Notes: generated by a model not told the origin, from the letters alone. A stretch of DNA of 64,000 nucleotides from Gonium pectorale (GCA_001584585.1 LSYV01000053.1:263341-327340), one strand, 5' to 3'. Positions 1 through 14,700 are shown, counted from the first letter of the stretch. Translations and numbers: made by a program.

Positions 1-2777
1 GGAGGAGGAGAAGGCAGCAGCGGCGGGGGCGGCAATGGCGATGGCGGAGGTGGCGGCGAATTCAGTAGTTTGGATTGTGGGGCGGGTGAAGGTGGGTTCT
101 GCAAGTCCGCGGTCGGAGCAGGTGACGGCGGCAACGTGTCAAGCGATGGGGGCGGCACACGCGACACTGGCGGTGCCAGAGCGGGAGATGGCGGCGGTGT
201 CGATGAGGCTGGTCCTGGTGGTGGCGACGGGCGCGAAGGGGCTGGTGATGGCGGTATGAGGGATGCTGGCTCGGGCGACGGGGGCGCCTCAGTTGCAGGA
301 GACGGCGTCGGCAGCTGAGGAGATGGCGGAAGGGGTCCTGGCGATGGTGGGGATGGTGGAGAGGGGCCCGAAGGCGATGGGGATGGAGGTGTCGGGGGCA
401 ATAGTGGGGCGGGACCTGGTGAGGGAGGTGGCGTCGGCTTCGGTGGTGATGACGTGGGTGATGGTGTTGAAGGGAGTGGAAGCGGTGTAGGCGTGGGCGA
501 CGGTGGCGAAGGAGATGGAAGAGGCGGTGGCGTGGGTGATGGTGTTGAAGGGGTGGAAGTGGTGTAGGCGTGGGCGACGGTGGCGAAGGGGATGGAAGAG
601 GCGGTGGCGTGGTGGGCGACGGTGGCGAAGGGGATGGAAGAGGCGGTGGCGTGGGCGATGGTGTTGAAGGGTTGGAAGTGGTATAGGCGTGGGCGACGGT
701 GGCGAAGGGGATGGAAGAGGCGGTGGCGTGGATGATGGTGTTGAAGGGGTTGGAAGTGGTATAGGCGTGGGCGACGGTGGCGAAGGGGCTAAAAGAGGCG
801 GTGGCATGGGTGGTGGTGGTCCTGGCGGTGCCGGTGTGGATTGCGGAACGGGCTGCTGTGAGGGAGGTGGCGGGCTCGGCTGCGGAGATGGAGGAGATGG
901 TGGCGGTGCCAAAGGCGGTAAAGGTGAGGGCGGCACCGGTAACTGCAAAGGCGGTGATGCAGGCACCGATGGCGGTCTCGGCCCTGGCTGAGGTGATGGA
1001 GGGACAGGGCCTGGCTGAGGGGGCGGAGGTTGCGACCCGGGCGGAGGAGATGGCGGCATTGGGTCAGGCCGTGCAGGGGTTGGAGGCGGAAGCGACGGCG
1101 GCTGGATTGGAGCGGGCTCCGGTGACGGCGGCTGAGGAGACGATGGCAGGGGCGACGGCGGCGGGGATGGCACGGGCTCAGGCGATGGCGGCTGGAGCGA
1201 TGGTGGCTGGGGCGACGGAGGCGAAGGTGACGGCTGCTGCAGTCCTGACGGCTCGGGCGAGGGCGGGCCCGACTGTGCTGGCGGCGGCGGCGGCCCCATC
1301 GGCACCCTCCCAAAGAGCTGTCGCAGGTTTGGGGTGCGCAGGCAGTAGCGGGTCGTGGCAGGCGTTATGGCTACGTTGTAGCCATTGAGCCCAGAACCAG
1401 CGGTAGGAGACAAGGCGTTACTACCCAGAACGCATGTCTTGGTGGTGCTGTCGTGTGCCACGAGCTCGCAGGTGGACACGGTGTTGCAGATCCTGGCACA
1501 AGAATCAACCGTCGCCACATCGGCTACTATGCTGGTGGTGGCATAGGTGACTGCAAAACCAGGTGGCAGGCACTCGAAAGTACCTGCAAGCGCAGGACGG
1601 GGTGGAGCGAGAGCGGAATTAAGAAACCGTATGCAGCCAGCTAGCCATGCCTTCCGTCCGGGGCTGCAAGAAGCAAACTGCACTGGTCATAGGGTTGCCA
1701 GCCGTCGCCCATCAGCATGGATGGAAAGGGCGTGTGCAGAGCGAGCAATTCTACCTAGCCCCACACGAGGCAATGGGACTGCAGGGCCGACAGGCGCTAC
1801 CCTACCTGTGGCCCGAAGGCATGCCATCGCGACAGCCGAGGAGGGCCCGTACGCTATTTCGCCGTTTGCGTCGCCGCCGAACGCTCCAGAGAACACCTCG
1901 CAGCCACCGGCGCGCGTCAGCTGGTAGTGTGTGCACGCCGTACCGTAGGCGGCGCACCACTTTGCGCAACTGGCAACTGAGGCACTCGCGAGGGACGAAA
2001 GCGCTGTGCCTCCGAGGTGCGTCCCGGCGAAGCAGGCATGCGACCAGAAGTAGCGGTACGACAGGACCTCGCCGTAGGCGCCCATGGGCGTCTTGACGCA
2101 GGCACGCTGCTGCGGGTCAGCTGCTGCGGACGTGGAGCCGTCTGGACCCGACAGGAATGTCAGACTGCGGGCTGTGCAGTTGCCGCTATCGGCCGAGTAG
2201 ACGTATCCGGAGCAGCTGCTGTCGCTGAGGCACGCCTCGGCGCAGACCTCGCTGCTCGGCTTGTATGTGGGGTAGCCGCTGAGGTTCATGCCCGGGATGT
2301 CGTGGCCATCTGGCAGGCAGTACCAGGGGTCTGCAAGAAAGGGCGATTCCGAGCTTAAAATCCTCGCATGAATAGCACCTAAACATGGCGACCACAAGGT
2401 GGAGCAGTACTCCAGAGTACTGAGCTAGCCAATTCACCGGCTCGCAGCCATGCCCATAGACGTCCACGCCAACTTTAGCCTGCCATTCAGGCGGCCTTAC
2501 GTACGACATCCTTACCTGACGCCTGGAAACATATCGTGCTGTTCGCAGCGGAGCCGCCAACGGTGTAGCCTCCCGTAGCAGTGCTGTCGAATAGTTTGTT
2601 AAGCAGGACACAAGTGAACTCCGTAACCGTACCGCCGGCGTTCGGAGTCGAGGGCTTGACGGCAACGGCAGCACACCCGGGGTAATCCCGACAGGCGGTC
2701 TCGCAGCTCCGCTGTCCGGTCAGCATCAACGTGTTAAGAGTGACGCCCGGCACCTCCACTCCAGGCAAGCACATGAA
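1..2777 (-). CDS. PAN gene, module 5: PAN1-4 and Pro-rich linker leaving the window
   Basis: Exon 2516-2777 ([15 protein letters not shown]) is PAN1. Exon 1806-2330 carries PAN2 ([16 protein letters not shown]) and PAN3 ([11 protein letters not shown]), and ends at a GTAGGG donor. Exon <1-1583 (acceptor CTTGCAG) has PAN4 ([16 protein letters not shown] ... [13 protein letters not shown]) and then PPSPxPP linker to the left edge. The Pro-rich frame is interrupted at a 78-nt minisatellite (454-805) by two one-base-short copies. In the shifted frame a stop occurs near 289-291, while the Pro-rich frame resumes open from about 531 to 1. Either the assembly has two indels or this allele is broken. 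Confidence 0.7.
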
Positions 2778-5700
2778 CTGGGAAGGGGCTGCGCGGGGTG
2801 ATAAGCACAGCAATGGAATAGCTTAATCTATTGGCAGAGTGTTGACAAACGAGAGTGCGTTGACGTTAAGAGCCGCAATACGACATAAACGTAACAGTGA
2901 AGTGACAATCGCATTCCAGGATGGGTGCCGACGAGCCCCGGCGGCAGGACGGCGGTCAGATGAGGCGGGGTCATGTGCACGCGCCCAGACATGCACCCAC
3001 CTGGCGAGCTACGGACATAGGTGCCCGCACATGTCGCGTCCCCAGCACCAGGCAGCACCAGCAGCTTCTGGAACTCGCTCGACGAACCATCCTGTGTGGC
3101 ACAACGCGAGGGGGCAGATTCACGGCAAGATTGTTATGATGAAGAGGTCACGCCAACCGCACATTGCACATCCTGAAGTAAAGCCTTTTTCGAGCATTCG
3201 CTGCCCTACGGATGTATATGAACGCTCACGAAACTCACCAAGACCTTGGTCGTGCTGTATCCCGTCGCCTGGACGGCAACGCAGGACGAGCTGCCCAGGC
3301 ACTCGTTTGTCATGGCGCTAGAGACGGTCTCGTTGAGATCCTTGAGCACAGTTGTGTTGAAGGAGGAGGGTATGCCGGTGGGGTTGGGATAGAAGATGGC
3401 GCCGCTTGGCGCAGGGCACGGGAGCGGCACGTCCGCCGCATTGCCGAACCGCTGCCGCGCGCTGAGGGTGCGCAGGCAGGTGCGGTATGTGCCGCCAATG
3501 ACGCTTGCCTCCCGCACGTTTGAGAAGCGGTCGCCGTGGAAGACGGTGCTGTGCAGGACGCATACGGTCCCGCTGGACAGTATCCTGAACAGGAACGACA
3601 CGCAGGCCGCATTCGCGGTGCAGGCGTCCGCACAGTCACCGCGTGATACTGAATACCCGGCGCCTGAGAAACCATAGAGCTGAGTGTATGCAACTCCCTG
3701 TTCGGTCGGCAGGCAGTGGTAGCGGCCTCCGACGGTGGCGAGGCAGCTGACCGCCACACTCTGCAAGGGGCCGTAGCCCGAGGCCTGGCCCGCCACTGGC
3801 GCGCCTGAGCCCGAGAACAGCCGGCACTCGCCGCTCAGCATGAGGCTCCAGTGGGCGCAATCGGAGTTGGACGCGCAGGCCGCGGCGCAGGTAGTCGAGC
3901 TGTACGGCACGGCCGTCAGGGTCACGATGGGCGAGGTGGTGGCCGGGTCGGACAGCGCCACACCCGGGTAGCAGGCGGCGGCGTGCGGCAGAGAGCCGCC
4001 GGGTGACCGACCCAGCGAGGCGTGCTGTGGCGTCTTGACGCAGGCGCGGCTGACGTCCGAGTCCGGGCCGTTGGCCCCCGACGAGCCGTACCATGCGTTG
4101 GACAGCAGGGTGCAAGTGAAGTCTGCCGAACGGTAGTGGTAGTGTGTGCAGGTGCTGTTGGCGTCGCAGGCGGCACGGCACATTTCGGGGTTTCTCAGGT
4201 ACCAAGGCCCCTTGAGGATGTCACCCTTGATCGACCAGCCCTGAGGGATGAAGAGGAGAGAGGCTTGCCTGATATAAGGTACGAGGCATGCCCAAGCTAT
4301 CGGCAGGAAGAACATGGGTCAACCAGACACAACTTGCCCGTGTCTGCACACATCTTAAGGGAAGGGGCACAACGCACCTGGGGCGCACACCAGTACGATT
4401 CGCTCGCTGGCATGCACAGGGCGCCCGCAGCACTGACGTTGACCACCAACGGCCCCAGGGACGCGCTGAAAGCGTCAGATAGCAGCCTGCAGCCGGATCC
4501 CGCCGGATCGGTGACGTAGGCGACGCAGCCCATACTCGTGTCGCAAGCGCGCCCGCATAGGTGCGGCTGCACGGCGGAGGTACTGAGAACGGTGGCGCTG
4601 GGCGCGCTGAGTCCCGCCACGCAATAGTACTGTCGGGGCCCGGTGGCCGTGCGGACATATGTGCCCGAGCATCCCTCGCTTGGGGCGCCGCCCGTGCCGA
4701 CAGCTGCTTGCAGGGTGACCAGGGACACGGCCTGCGTCTGGTAGCTGCTTATGGTGCCGCTTCCAAAGAGCACGGCTGCGCAGCTGGAGTCCGAAGAGCA
4801 CGCCGCCATCGCTCCGGTGGCGGTGGTCCCGGTGCCAAGGGCCGTCAGGTTGGTGGCGGATCCGCTGGCGTAATACCCGGGCACGAGTGTGTACCCCGGC
4901 ATGACGGGGCAGCGGTCCAGCGGGTTCCAGTCCTCGCCAGGCTGGGGAGCGCAGTACACGCTTGCTGCAGCAATGAACGAGTTGTTGCCCTTCATAGCGA
5001 TGCGGTAAATGGCACCGCCGTCAGGGCACTTGCCGAAGGCCGACGTAAGCGAAACGCCGGGCGCGCCGGCGCCCATAGCGGGGCTGGTCCAGGAGGCCAC
5101 CCCGCCATCAGCGCACGCAAAGGAGACCTTCGTCAGAGGGTTCCTGGGCTCCCCGGGCGCTGCTTCCCAAGCACTAAATGCCACGAAGCCACCCGCACAC
5201 GAAAAGTTGTATCCGGCAGACCCAGTAGGCTCCCGTGCAGAGGGGAACAACCTCCCATACTGGGTCCCGTCGGAGCACGTCCTGAGGCGGATGAAGCTCC
5301 ACCAGTAGCCGCCGAATTCGCTGGACGAGTCCAGGGTCAGACCCGTCATGACGCCCCCAGTGTCACAGAACAGGTCAAACCCGTCGTATACACCCGTGTC
5401 GTAGCTTGGAACTGTCAGGAGGAGGAGCTCAGACGCGGTGCCGGGGGGTGGCGGTGGGCGTGGAGGGCTGGGGGGAGGGGAAGGATGCGCTGGTGAGGAC
5501 GGATCTGGGCTGGGAGGTGCAGGAGACGGCGGCAAGGGGCTTGAGGGCGCAGGCGCAGGCGGTGGCGGAGACGGGGGCATGGGACTGAGAGGAGATGGCG
5601 GCAGCGAGTACACAGGAGCAGGCGATGGCGATTCGGGCAATGGGGGCGGGCTGAGTGGAGGGGAAGGATGGGGCGGTTCCGGGCTTGGTGTCGCAGGTGA

Positions 5701-8700
5701 GGCCGGCGCTGGGCTCGGTGGCGAAGGCGAGGGAGGGACTGGCACTGGGGAAGCCGGAGATGGCGGGGACGGGGTTGGAGGTGATGGGTTTGGTGGAGAG
5801 GGGGGGTCGGTACTCGGGGGTGTAGGCGATGATGGATAAGAGCCCAGTGGAGACGGCGATAAGGGACCGTCACCTGGAGAGGCCGGGCTTGGAGGCAGAG
5901 GCGGCGACGGCTCGGGGCTTGGGGGTGAGGTTGCCGAGGACAAGGGCGCCGGTGGAGAGGGCGCCGGTGGGTCGGGGGATGTGGGAGGAGGGAAAGGTGA
6001 GGTGGGATACGATGGCACCGGGGAAGGCGGCAGCGGTGACGGGCCCGGAGGCGTTAAGGTGGGGGGCTCTCGCGACGGCTGCTGCGGACTGGAGGGAGCA
6101 GGGGATGGAGGGGCCAAGCTTTGTGGCCCAGGGCTCGGTGGTGACAGCGTGGGAGGTGAAGGCGATGTAATCGGTGGCGACGGTGGAGCAGGGCTAGGTA
6201 AAGCAGCAGGGGGCCGTGGCACGGGGTACGATGGGGCAGGGCTCGGTGGCGTTGGCAAGGGTGGTGGCGGTGCTTCAGGACTCGGGCTGGGGAGCGCCGC
6301 TTTAGGCGGTTGCGAAGTTGGTGGGGCAGGCGATAGAGGCGCCGGGTTGGGTGGCTCGGGGCCCGGCGGTGTGGGCGCTGGTGGCGTAGGGTATGCAATT
6401 GTGGGAGAAGGCGGCATCGGCGATGGCGGCGGGCTGAGAGGCTCTGGTGAGGGAGGTTCCGGTCTAGGCTGGGGAGATGTTGATGGCGACGGGCTCAGCG
6501 GCTCCGGGGTTGGAGGCAACGGAGGCGTTGGGCTTGGCGGTGCATAGGCCGGTGGCTGAGGGCTTGGCGGCGCAGGAGAGGGGTGTGGGCTTCGTGGGAA
6601 AGGCGAGGGCGGCTCCGGGCTTGGGGGCGAAGGCGATGGGCTAGGCGGCGAAGGCGATGATGGGGCCGGGCTGAGTGGCGCGGGCGACGGCGGCTTCGGG
6701 CTCGGCAACGGGGCTGGTGACGGTGGAAGGGGGCCGGGCGGCCCCGGCGATGGCGGTGCCGGACTTGGCGAGGTTGGGTAGGTGGGGCCTGGCGAAGGCG
6801 GCGGCGAAGGCGGCGGTGAAGGCCTTGGCGAGTCGGAATAGGCTGGGGGCGGTGAACGTGGCGGCTCAGGGCTGGGCGGGCCTGCATAGCTTACGGAAGG
6901 CTGAGGCGGTGGTGACGAGCTGGGCGAGTTTCCATATGCTGGGGGCGGCGAAGGCGGCTTTGGGACAGGAGGCGGCGGTGAGGCCGGGGACATGGCACCG
7001 CCAAAGTGCTGTACCGCGTTGAGAGTCCGGAGGCAGACCAACTCTGAAGCTGGGCCCCCAGAGTTGCCGTTTGCGCCCTTGCTGCCGATGAAGAGGTTCT
7101 TGAACGTCACACAGGTAGCGGCTTTGGAGTCGTAGATGATACCCGCACAAGCCGAGTCACCATTGCAGCTCTCGGCGCAACTCTCCCGAGTTTCCACGCC
7201 CTCCAGGGTAGACAGGAGGTCGTAGGCAACACCCTGGCCCGACGCGAGGCATTCGTATGTGCCGGTGACTGCCGCCAGACAGCTGAGCGCGACTGTATTG
7301 GTGGTGCCGTAGCCTTTGCCTCCTGGCGCCAGCGCCTCGCCCTTCTCGTATACATCGCACGTTCCGTCCGTGTTCAGGTGCCAGTGGCCGCAGCCGTATG
7401 TACGGCAGACCGAGGCGCAACTTGTCGGTTGGTTGGGCGAAGGCGCCGAGTACTTGGGAGTGCTGCCGCCCAGGCTGACCCCAGGAAAGCACAGAGAGCC
7501 GTACGGCTGCCCGTTGGCAGAGAATGTGTGGTGCTGAGGCGTCTTGATGCACGTGCGGAAGCCGCTGGCCGTGGGCTGGTTGCTGTCCTGGCCGCCGTAA
7601 AACGTGACGTAGCGCAGGGCGCACTCGTACGTCTCGGGGTTGTAACTGTAGTGCTGGCAGGACGCGTCCCAGTCGCAGTCGAAGCGGCATTGCTCCGGCG
7701 TCGCGCGCCTGTACGACGTGCTGTACGGCGCGGGATAGGACGCCAGCTCAAAGCCGTCCGGCATGCAAAACCATGGGTCGCTCGCGGCCCAGCATGAAAC
7801 CTTGGGCACTAGCGTGCTTAGTGAAAGGCTCTGGTTTGAGGCGAAGGGCGTGGCACGCACTACGCAGTCATTCTTGCTGCTGGTATGCGTGAACGCTCCG
7901 CAAGACCCAAAACTGCCACTCGAGCAAAGGTACGCGCAGTCGATGAGGTTGACGGTGCCCGCTTTTTGAGGTGAGTCGCCGGTGAGGCCAAGGTCCACCA
8001 CGCAATAGTACTGCCGCGGACCTGCATCGCACGGCGGAACGTCGACCAGCACACGTTTGTAGGCACCCGTTGGAAACCCACGGCCGTGTACTTCCCGCTA
8101 CCAGCATGCGTAACCCTTCACGCCCAATTCAGTGAGCCCCGAGTTCAAAAGCCTGCTACCCCCACACATCCCAGAGCGAAGCCGCACCTGTGGGCGTCCG
8201 CACGAACGTCCCGTAGCATTCCCCTCCGCCGTCACCGGGCGTTTCCAGTTGCAGGGCTCCTTGGTCGCTGGTCTGTGTCTCGAGATACGGGTCTCTATCC
8301 ACCTCATTGTAGGTCAGGGCTGTGCAGTCATCGTCGCTGGCGCAGGCGGTGAAGGCCGTCAGCAGCCCGGACTTGGTGTACCGGCCGAGGGTGACCCCAG
8401 GGGCAAAGTACCCAGGCAGCGAGTAGAAGCCGGGAGACGCCAAGCAGCTCGCTAGCGGGGACGGCGGATTCCGGCCGTCGCGCGGCGTGCAGTAGATGCG
8501 AATAACCCCGACGGCACTGCTGTTGCTGTATATCTCCAGCGAAGTGATTACGGTATTGTCGGCGGGGCACGTAACAATCGTCACCGTGCGGGTAGGGTCG
8601 AGGCCTGCGCCGCTGCCCATCGCCGGTGAGGAGAAGAGGTCGTCTTTGGTGCATCGGAACGAGACCTGGACAGCTGGGTGCGCTCCCGCCGCTGGCATTG

Positions 8701-11700
8701 CGCCCGGTTCGTTGTAAGCCTCCTCGGCCTTGACCGCATCGAAGCCATCTGCACACCCAAACACCGACGGCTGTGGACCCTTGACAGCGACATACCCAGT
8801 AGGCGTCGAAGCATCTGAGCACGCCCCAGCTTGGATGAGCGTCACGTAGTCGCCCCCGCCATCGGCCATGCTGATACTGGTGATGTAGCTGCTGGCGCCG
8901 CAAGATTGCAGGGTCCAACTGCCCGATGACAACCAGGGCGTGTACCGGATTGGCACGGGCGCCATCGCCACGGGGAAGATGCCCGCAAGCGGCGGGTTCG
9001 GAGACGGTGGCGGCGGTGATGCAGGCGGGTTGGGTGGCGGGTCACTGAAGAGCTGCATATAGTTCAGTGAGCGCAGACATACCTCATCGTCTGCGCTGGC
9101 GCCGCTCGGCAGATTGGAACCAAAAGCGCCCTCAGCCAATACAGCGCTGTAAAGCGTGCATATGTCACCATCGTACGTGTGGTAGTAGCCGCGGCAGGAC
9201 CAGTCGGCGCGACAAGCCGTGGCGCAGGCGCTGCTGCCGCCAAGGCCCACCGTATTGCTCAACACATCGAAGCGGATTGAAGCGCCACGCGGCAGGCACA
9301 CAAAAGAGCCGGTGACCGCGGCCAAGCAGCTCACGAGCGTGTCGCTGACCGGGCCAAAGCTGACCGTGAACAGGTCCGCCCCCGTGTACAGGTAGCACGC
9401 GCCGTCGAGCAGCAAGCTCCAGTGGCTGCAGCCCCAGTGCTGGGAGCACCGCCACGCGCACGAGGTGGTCGAGTAGGTCTCGTCCCTGTACTGCAGCCAC
9501 GCATTGCGTCCACCGAGATGCGTGCCGGGGAAGCACAATGAGCGGTGCGTGTCCGAGCCGACGGCAGCCACACCGTTCAGGTTGCGGTGGTTGGGCGTCT
9601 TGAGGCAGACGCGGCCCGCCTGGTCCAGCGCGCCGTTGCTATACTCCTGCCCGTACCACGGCTGCTTGAACAGGTAGCAACCGAACTTGCTTTCCCACAA
9701 GCTCGTGTACATGTAGTGCGTGCAGTACTTGTTTGCATCGCTGCGAAAGGAAGGGCGGGGGGACGTGGCGTGGGCGGAGCAAGGTACGGTAGTTGAACGC
9801 TCAAGCGCATCGAATTGATACATGGGTTGCTCCCGTACATCCTACAGCGCAGCTTGACTACATACTGTCCACATACTGTCGCGTTGCGTTCTCAGCTCGA
9901 ACCTGCTTGGATCCATTTGCGTCATCTCTCCGCAGGTATCCTCAACGGGCGCCGTCCTTACCATTCAGCACGGCACTCGTCCGGCGTCGCACGAGGCAGA
10001 GGGTCTGAACTCAGGCCCAAGGACGTGTTGTGTTGGCCCTTGACAGTCAGCCCGCCGGGCATGCAGTACCTGGGTCATTGAAAGTGTGATAACATTGCGG
10101 GTTGGTTTGCTTTTCATCAGCCCCACGGAGCGCTTTGCGACCCAAGTAAGGCCAGTATCACAGAAATCACGGATATCAAACCAACAGTTTTGAGTCCCTC
10201 AAATCACGCTTTAACCCATGCTGATATGTACCAACTCAACTAGGGCCGTCCAGCAATACAGGCCGAGACGTACCAAGGTGCGTTGGCCACCCAGCACGTT
10301 GCGGCGTATGTGGTCCCAGATGGAATGTTTGACCCTGGAACGAAGGTGCCCGAGTAGATAGCGCACTGTGACGTCTCTACGTCGTACTGGAACGCCTGGC
10401 ATGCCGAGTTGTTGTTGCAGTTGGCATAGCAATCGGCCAGCGAGCCCACGGTAAGGGTCAGCGCTGGAGGCCCCGTCATGCTGATGTTCGCCACGCAGTA
10501 AAACTGACGAGGAGCTGCAGTACACAGTCGCGTTGGAGGCATTAGGAAGCAGCGGGCGGACCACGACACCGAGGCAGCGTTAGGGCATACAAATCAGAAC
10601 TGGGGCGGCCATTGTCGGCCGAGCGTAAGCAGCCCAGATGGTCATCAAGCTCCTGCAGCTAGCATCTGAGGCATTCCTAATCAAGCATGGCAATCACGTC
10701 GCACCTCAACAGCACATCCTCTACCACGACTATCCCTCTTGGGAGCCCGTCTGCTCATTCCGCGCCCTTGCCGCGTGCCAACCCGCCCTACTGCCTGCCT
10801 CAGCACTGCTCAGCCACCTTCCCGCTCCGCAACCAGCCCTGCGCACCTGGAGGGGCCTTCACGAGTGTGCCCCTGCACGAAGTTCCAGCGCCATAGCCCG
10901 GCACCGTCGTCTGCCAGTAGTCGAAGCTGCCTTGCTGCAGTGCGTAGTTCCGCAGGACCCCCGAGGGTTCGGGCATCGTGAGCGCGATAGAGAAGCAGGT
11001 GCTTACCCTAGAGTCGCAGTCGCTGACGGCAGAGCTGACACCGCTGGAGTTCAGAGTGGAGTAGGTCGAGATGACAGGAAGGTAATCGTCCAGGACGCCG
11101 GGCAGGAAATCGTACCCATCGGGCCGCGGGCAGACCGCCAACGGCTCATACCACCACCTGTTCACGGTGTCTGAGGGCGAGCAGACGATGGCGAAGGACG
11201 CGACGAAGCTCGCGTTGTAGTCGACCTGGAAGCCCGACACCAGGGCGCCAATGGGGCAGTCAACGATGACCTGCGTGGTGTTGCTCGTGCCGGCCGCTGT
11301 GCCGACGGGCGTCGTCCAGCTGCCGTCGCTGCTGCAGCGGAAGCTGACTTGCATGGGCGGGTAGAAGCCCACGGACGGCACGCTCTGGTACACTTTCACG
11401 GCGTCGAAGCCCGCTTTGCAGGTGACGGACACTTGAGTGGCAGAACCGGGCTCCAGATTAGCAACCGCGCCGCCACCTGTGCCGTCTGAGCACCTGGCGA
11501 TAGCCATGTAGATCAGGAAGGGGCTGTTGCCTAGGTCATCGGAGAGGTAAAGGTCCGTCACGTATCGCATGTTGGTGCAGGCGATGACTGCGCTACCCAG
11601 TGTACTGCCCTCAAACATGAGCGGTGAGGAGCTGTAGCCCCTTGGGACTGGCCCCATGGCGGCTGTGGGGACGCCTGGCGGCGGTGGTGGAGATGGTGAC

Positions 11701-14700
11701 CGTGGCGGAGGGACTGGCGGCGGGTATAGGGGAGGTGCAGGTGGCGGCGGTGCGGGCGAGGGTGGCGGCGGCGCCGGCGGCTCAGGTAACGGCGGTAACG
11801 GCGGTGGTGAAGCGGGCACCGGCTGGGCCCCAAGCAGCTGGCGCCCGCTGAAGGTACGCAGGCACACCCAGTCCGCGGATGACCAGTCGCCATTCTTCGC
11901 CTCCAGGCCTGTGAAGACCCTGCTATGCAGGTCGCACTTGAAAACGCTGTTGTAGAGAGCAAAGCCCTGGCAGCCAGGCTGCGCGATGCACTGCTGTGCA
12001 CAGTCGGCAGCGGTGGCACTCGAAGTGCTCTCGAGGACGTCATACAGGACTCCCAGGCCCGCCGGAAGGCACTCAAACTCCGAGCCCACAGTTGCAAGAC
12101 AGCTGACCACCGTCGCGGTGTCGGGGCCATAAGTGCTGCCTGTGAGGCCAAGGTACGTGTTCTGCGCATGCAGCTCGCAGCTGCCATCGGTCAGGAGCCG
12201 CCAGTGGCCGCAGGATTGCTGCAGGGGGTCAGACAGGGGATGGCAGAAGAGCCAAATCGAACGCCGTCACCGAAGGTCATAAATATCGGCCCGGGAATAC
12301 AAAGCTGCAGGTTGGCACGCATGGCAGTGAAAACCGGTAACGGTAAACGTGCGACGTCGCGTGCGCATGTGTTTACAGGATGATGCGTTGGGACAAACGG
12401 CAGTCTTGAGCATTTGAAGGATGCCCAACGGCGATGAGTGTGCATTACCTGTCGGCATGCGCGGGCGCAGGTGGTGGCTGTGTACACGTCCTTCAGTGTC
12501 GTCAAAGGAGCCGTACCGCCCAGGTTGACGCCAGGCCAGCACATCGACCTGTCATACAGAGCCAGGGGGCATCAGTGCGCGAAGCAGAACGTGGATAGCC
12601 ACATGAATAGGGACAGGACAGGCGGCGGCGCTTGAATGAACGGAAATACATCTTAGGGCGTTCAACAAAAGTTGGGCCGTTACAACAGGCATTGCGCTGG
12701 CCACCACGTGCGTCAGTTGACAATGGCACAGCCGGTGAGGCCGTCAAGGCACGAGTACGGAAGCAACTTACCCGTAAAACGAACGCGTGGGGGGCGCGAT
12801 GATGCCGTAATCTTGATGAAAAGGGGTTTTCACGCAGACGCGACTGTCGTCCTGGATGGCGTAGGTGTTGCTCCCGTCGGTGCCGACATACGGCTCATTC
12901 CGGAGATAGCATCCATAGTTTGTGCTGTTGTAAAAGAAGAGCGTGCAGTCGAAGTCCTTGTCGCACTCCCATTTGCAGATCTCCGGAGTGGCGGCCTGTG
13001 CATTACCGGGCGTGACCGATAGACGCGCGTTTTATATGAAAGGTACCAAGGCCTGGAGATAATGGTCGTATAAAGCACGCGGACGCATGGATTTACCTGT
13101 TGCGCATGACTCAGTGCTTGTGCGAGGTCACAAATCCGACGCTGATTAGCAATGAAGCACTTACTTTGTGCATTGATGAGTTGGCACCAGACGGCCATTT
13201 CTCACTTTGTTCTTAAGAGAGTCGCTACCAGAGGACCAACGGACAGGGCAACCAAAAGTGGCCACATACATGCCGTATCCTGCCATGCAGCCAGCGTGTA
13301 AGTCGGGAGCCGCAAGCCCGGGCCCCACCTACCTGGAACGCGTTGTAAAGGTTACCAGAGACGTCAACACCGCTGTCGCTACAATTCCAGGGAGCAGACA
13401 GGCGCCAGCACAGGGCCCCGTAGGTGTCATCCCGCGTCAGCCCCTGGGCTGGGTATTCGACCGCCTTGGCGTCGTCGTACGTCAGGACGTAGCACGTGAC
13501 GCCGTCGGCGCCAGTCGCAAACGCATCCAGCTTTGCAGCGTCTGCGGCGTCCTTGCAGGCTGTGATGGAGGAAAGTGTGCTTTCGCTGTAGACGGTGAGC
13601 TTGGGTGGCGGCGCCATAGCCGCCGTGCAGTACCAGCCGGCAGGATCTGCCGAACGGATAGGAAGAGTAACGGAAGCAGTTCATCTTCAGTACCAGATCG
13701 ACAGCAGGCGAAGGCACATATACTAACAGGCAACTGAGCAGTGCATGATAGAATAGGCAGATGCTGTAAGGCCGCTCGTGGTAATCCATCGCTGCGCTTT
13801 GTACTTTTGTTGCGGCATGTCCCGCCATGCAGCTTCAAGCAGAGCTCGTGGCGGTCAGCGTGTAGCGCCCGCGCCAAAAAAACATGATATGCATGTTCAA
13901 TACGGTAGGTTCCGCTTGCCCCGCGCGCGCGAGGCGCTGCCACGCCCAGCAGCGCGTTCGGCCCCGTCCCATTGCGCCCCGTCGCCGCTGAACGTCGTGC
14001 TCCATGCGAGTGCACATGCGTTCTGCTGGTGCACAAAGTCAGCGGCCTGCGGCCACCCAGGACCGGTGCAGCGCACGTGATCGGGCGCCCACCATGTTCG
14101 GCACATCCGGCGCCGACCCTGCGGGCGCCTCACGGAGCACCAGATTCGGCGTGCATGCCCATTCGGCGTGCATGCCCGCATGCACGGCGGGGGCGGCATC
14201 ATGTCGTAGCCCAGTGCCGTTTGCGTCCTGGCGCGATGCATGTTGACATCCTTGTCATACACAGGGTGGTCAGCACGTGTGCAGGCACCCATCGCTGCGC
14301 GCGGTTGTCCGCGGCAAACAAAGCAAGCGGCCCGGCCTCCGGTCGTGCCTTCCCAGCCTTACCTGCAGGCGAGGGCATGAACGTTCCCCAGCACCCCTCC
14401 AGGCCCTCCAGGTCCCCAGGTGCGTACAGTTGCGAGCGTTCCACAGTCTGTGAGAAGTCGCGATAGGCACGCAGGAAAGAAACAGCTGAGCATTGGGAAG
14501 GCAACTAGATGGCACCTCAAAAACAGCAAGGCGCTTTCTAGGGCTACTACCATCAAGCATTCGGCGTCCTGGATGGCACAACGCCTGGACTGGGGCCAGT
14601 GACGCTGCTGGGAGCTCACCCCCATACAGGCTGCTCCGGATTCCCCACAAGCCCTGCCGGTGCCTCCTAGTCACTGGCATGGGACCCTCATAAACCTTGC

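Noticed and set aside
689..1388. Long plus-strand Gly/Ala-rich frames opposite the Pro-rich linker
   Set aside because: Complement of Pro codons in GC-rich DNA gives Gly-rich frames automatically. The same applies at 5438-6547 and 16508-16923.
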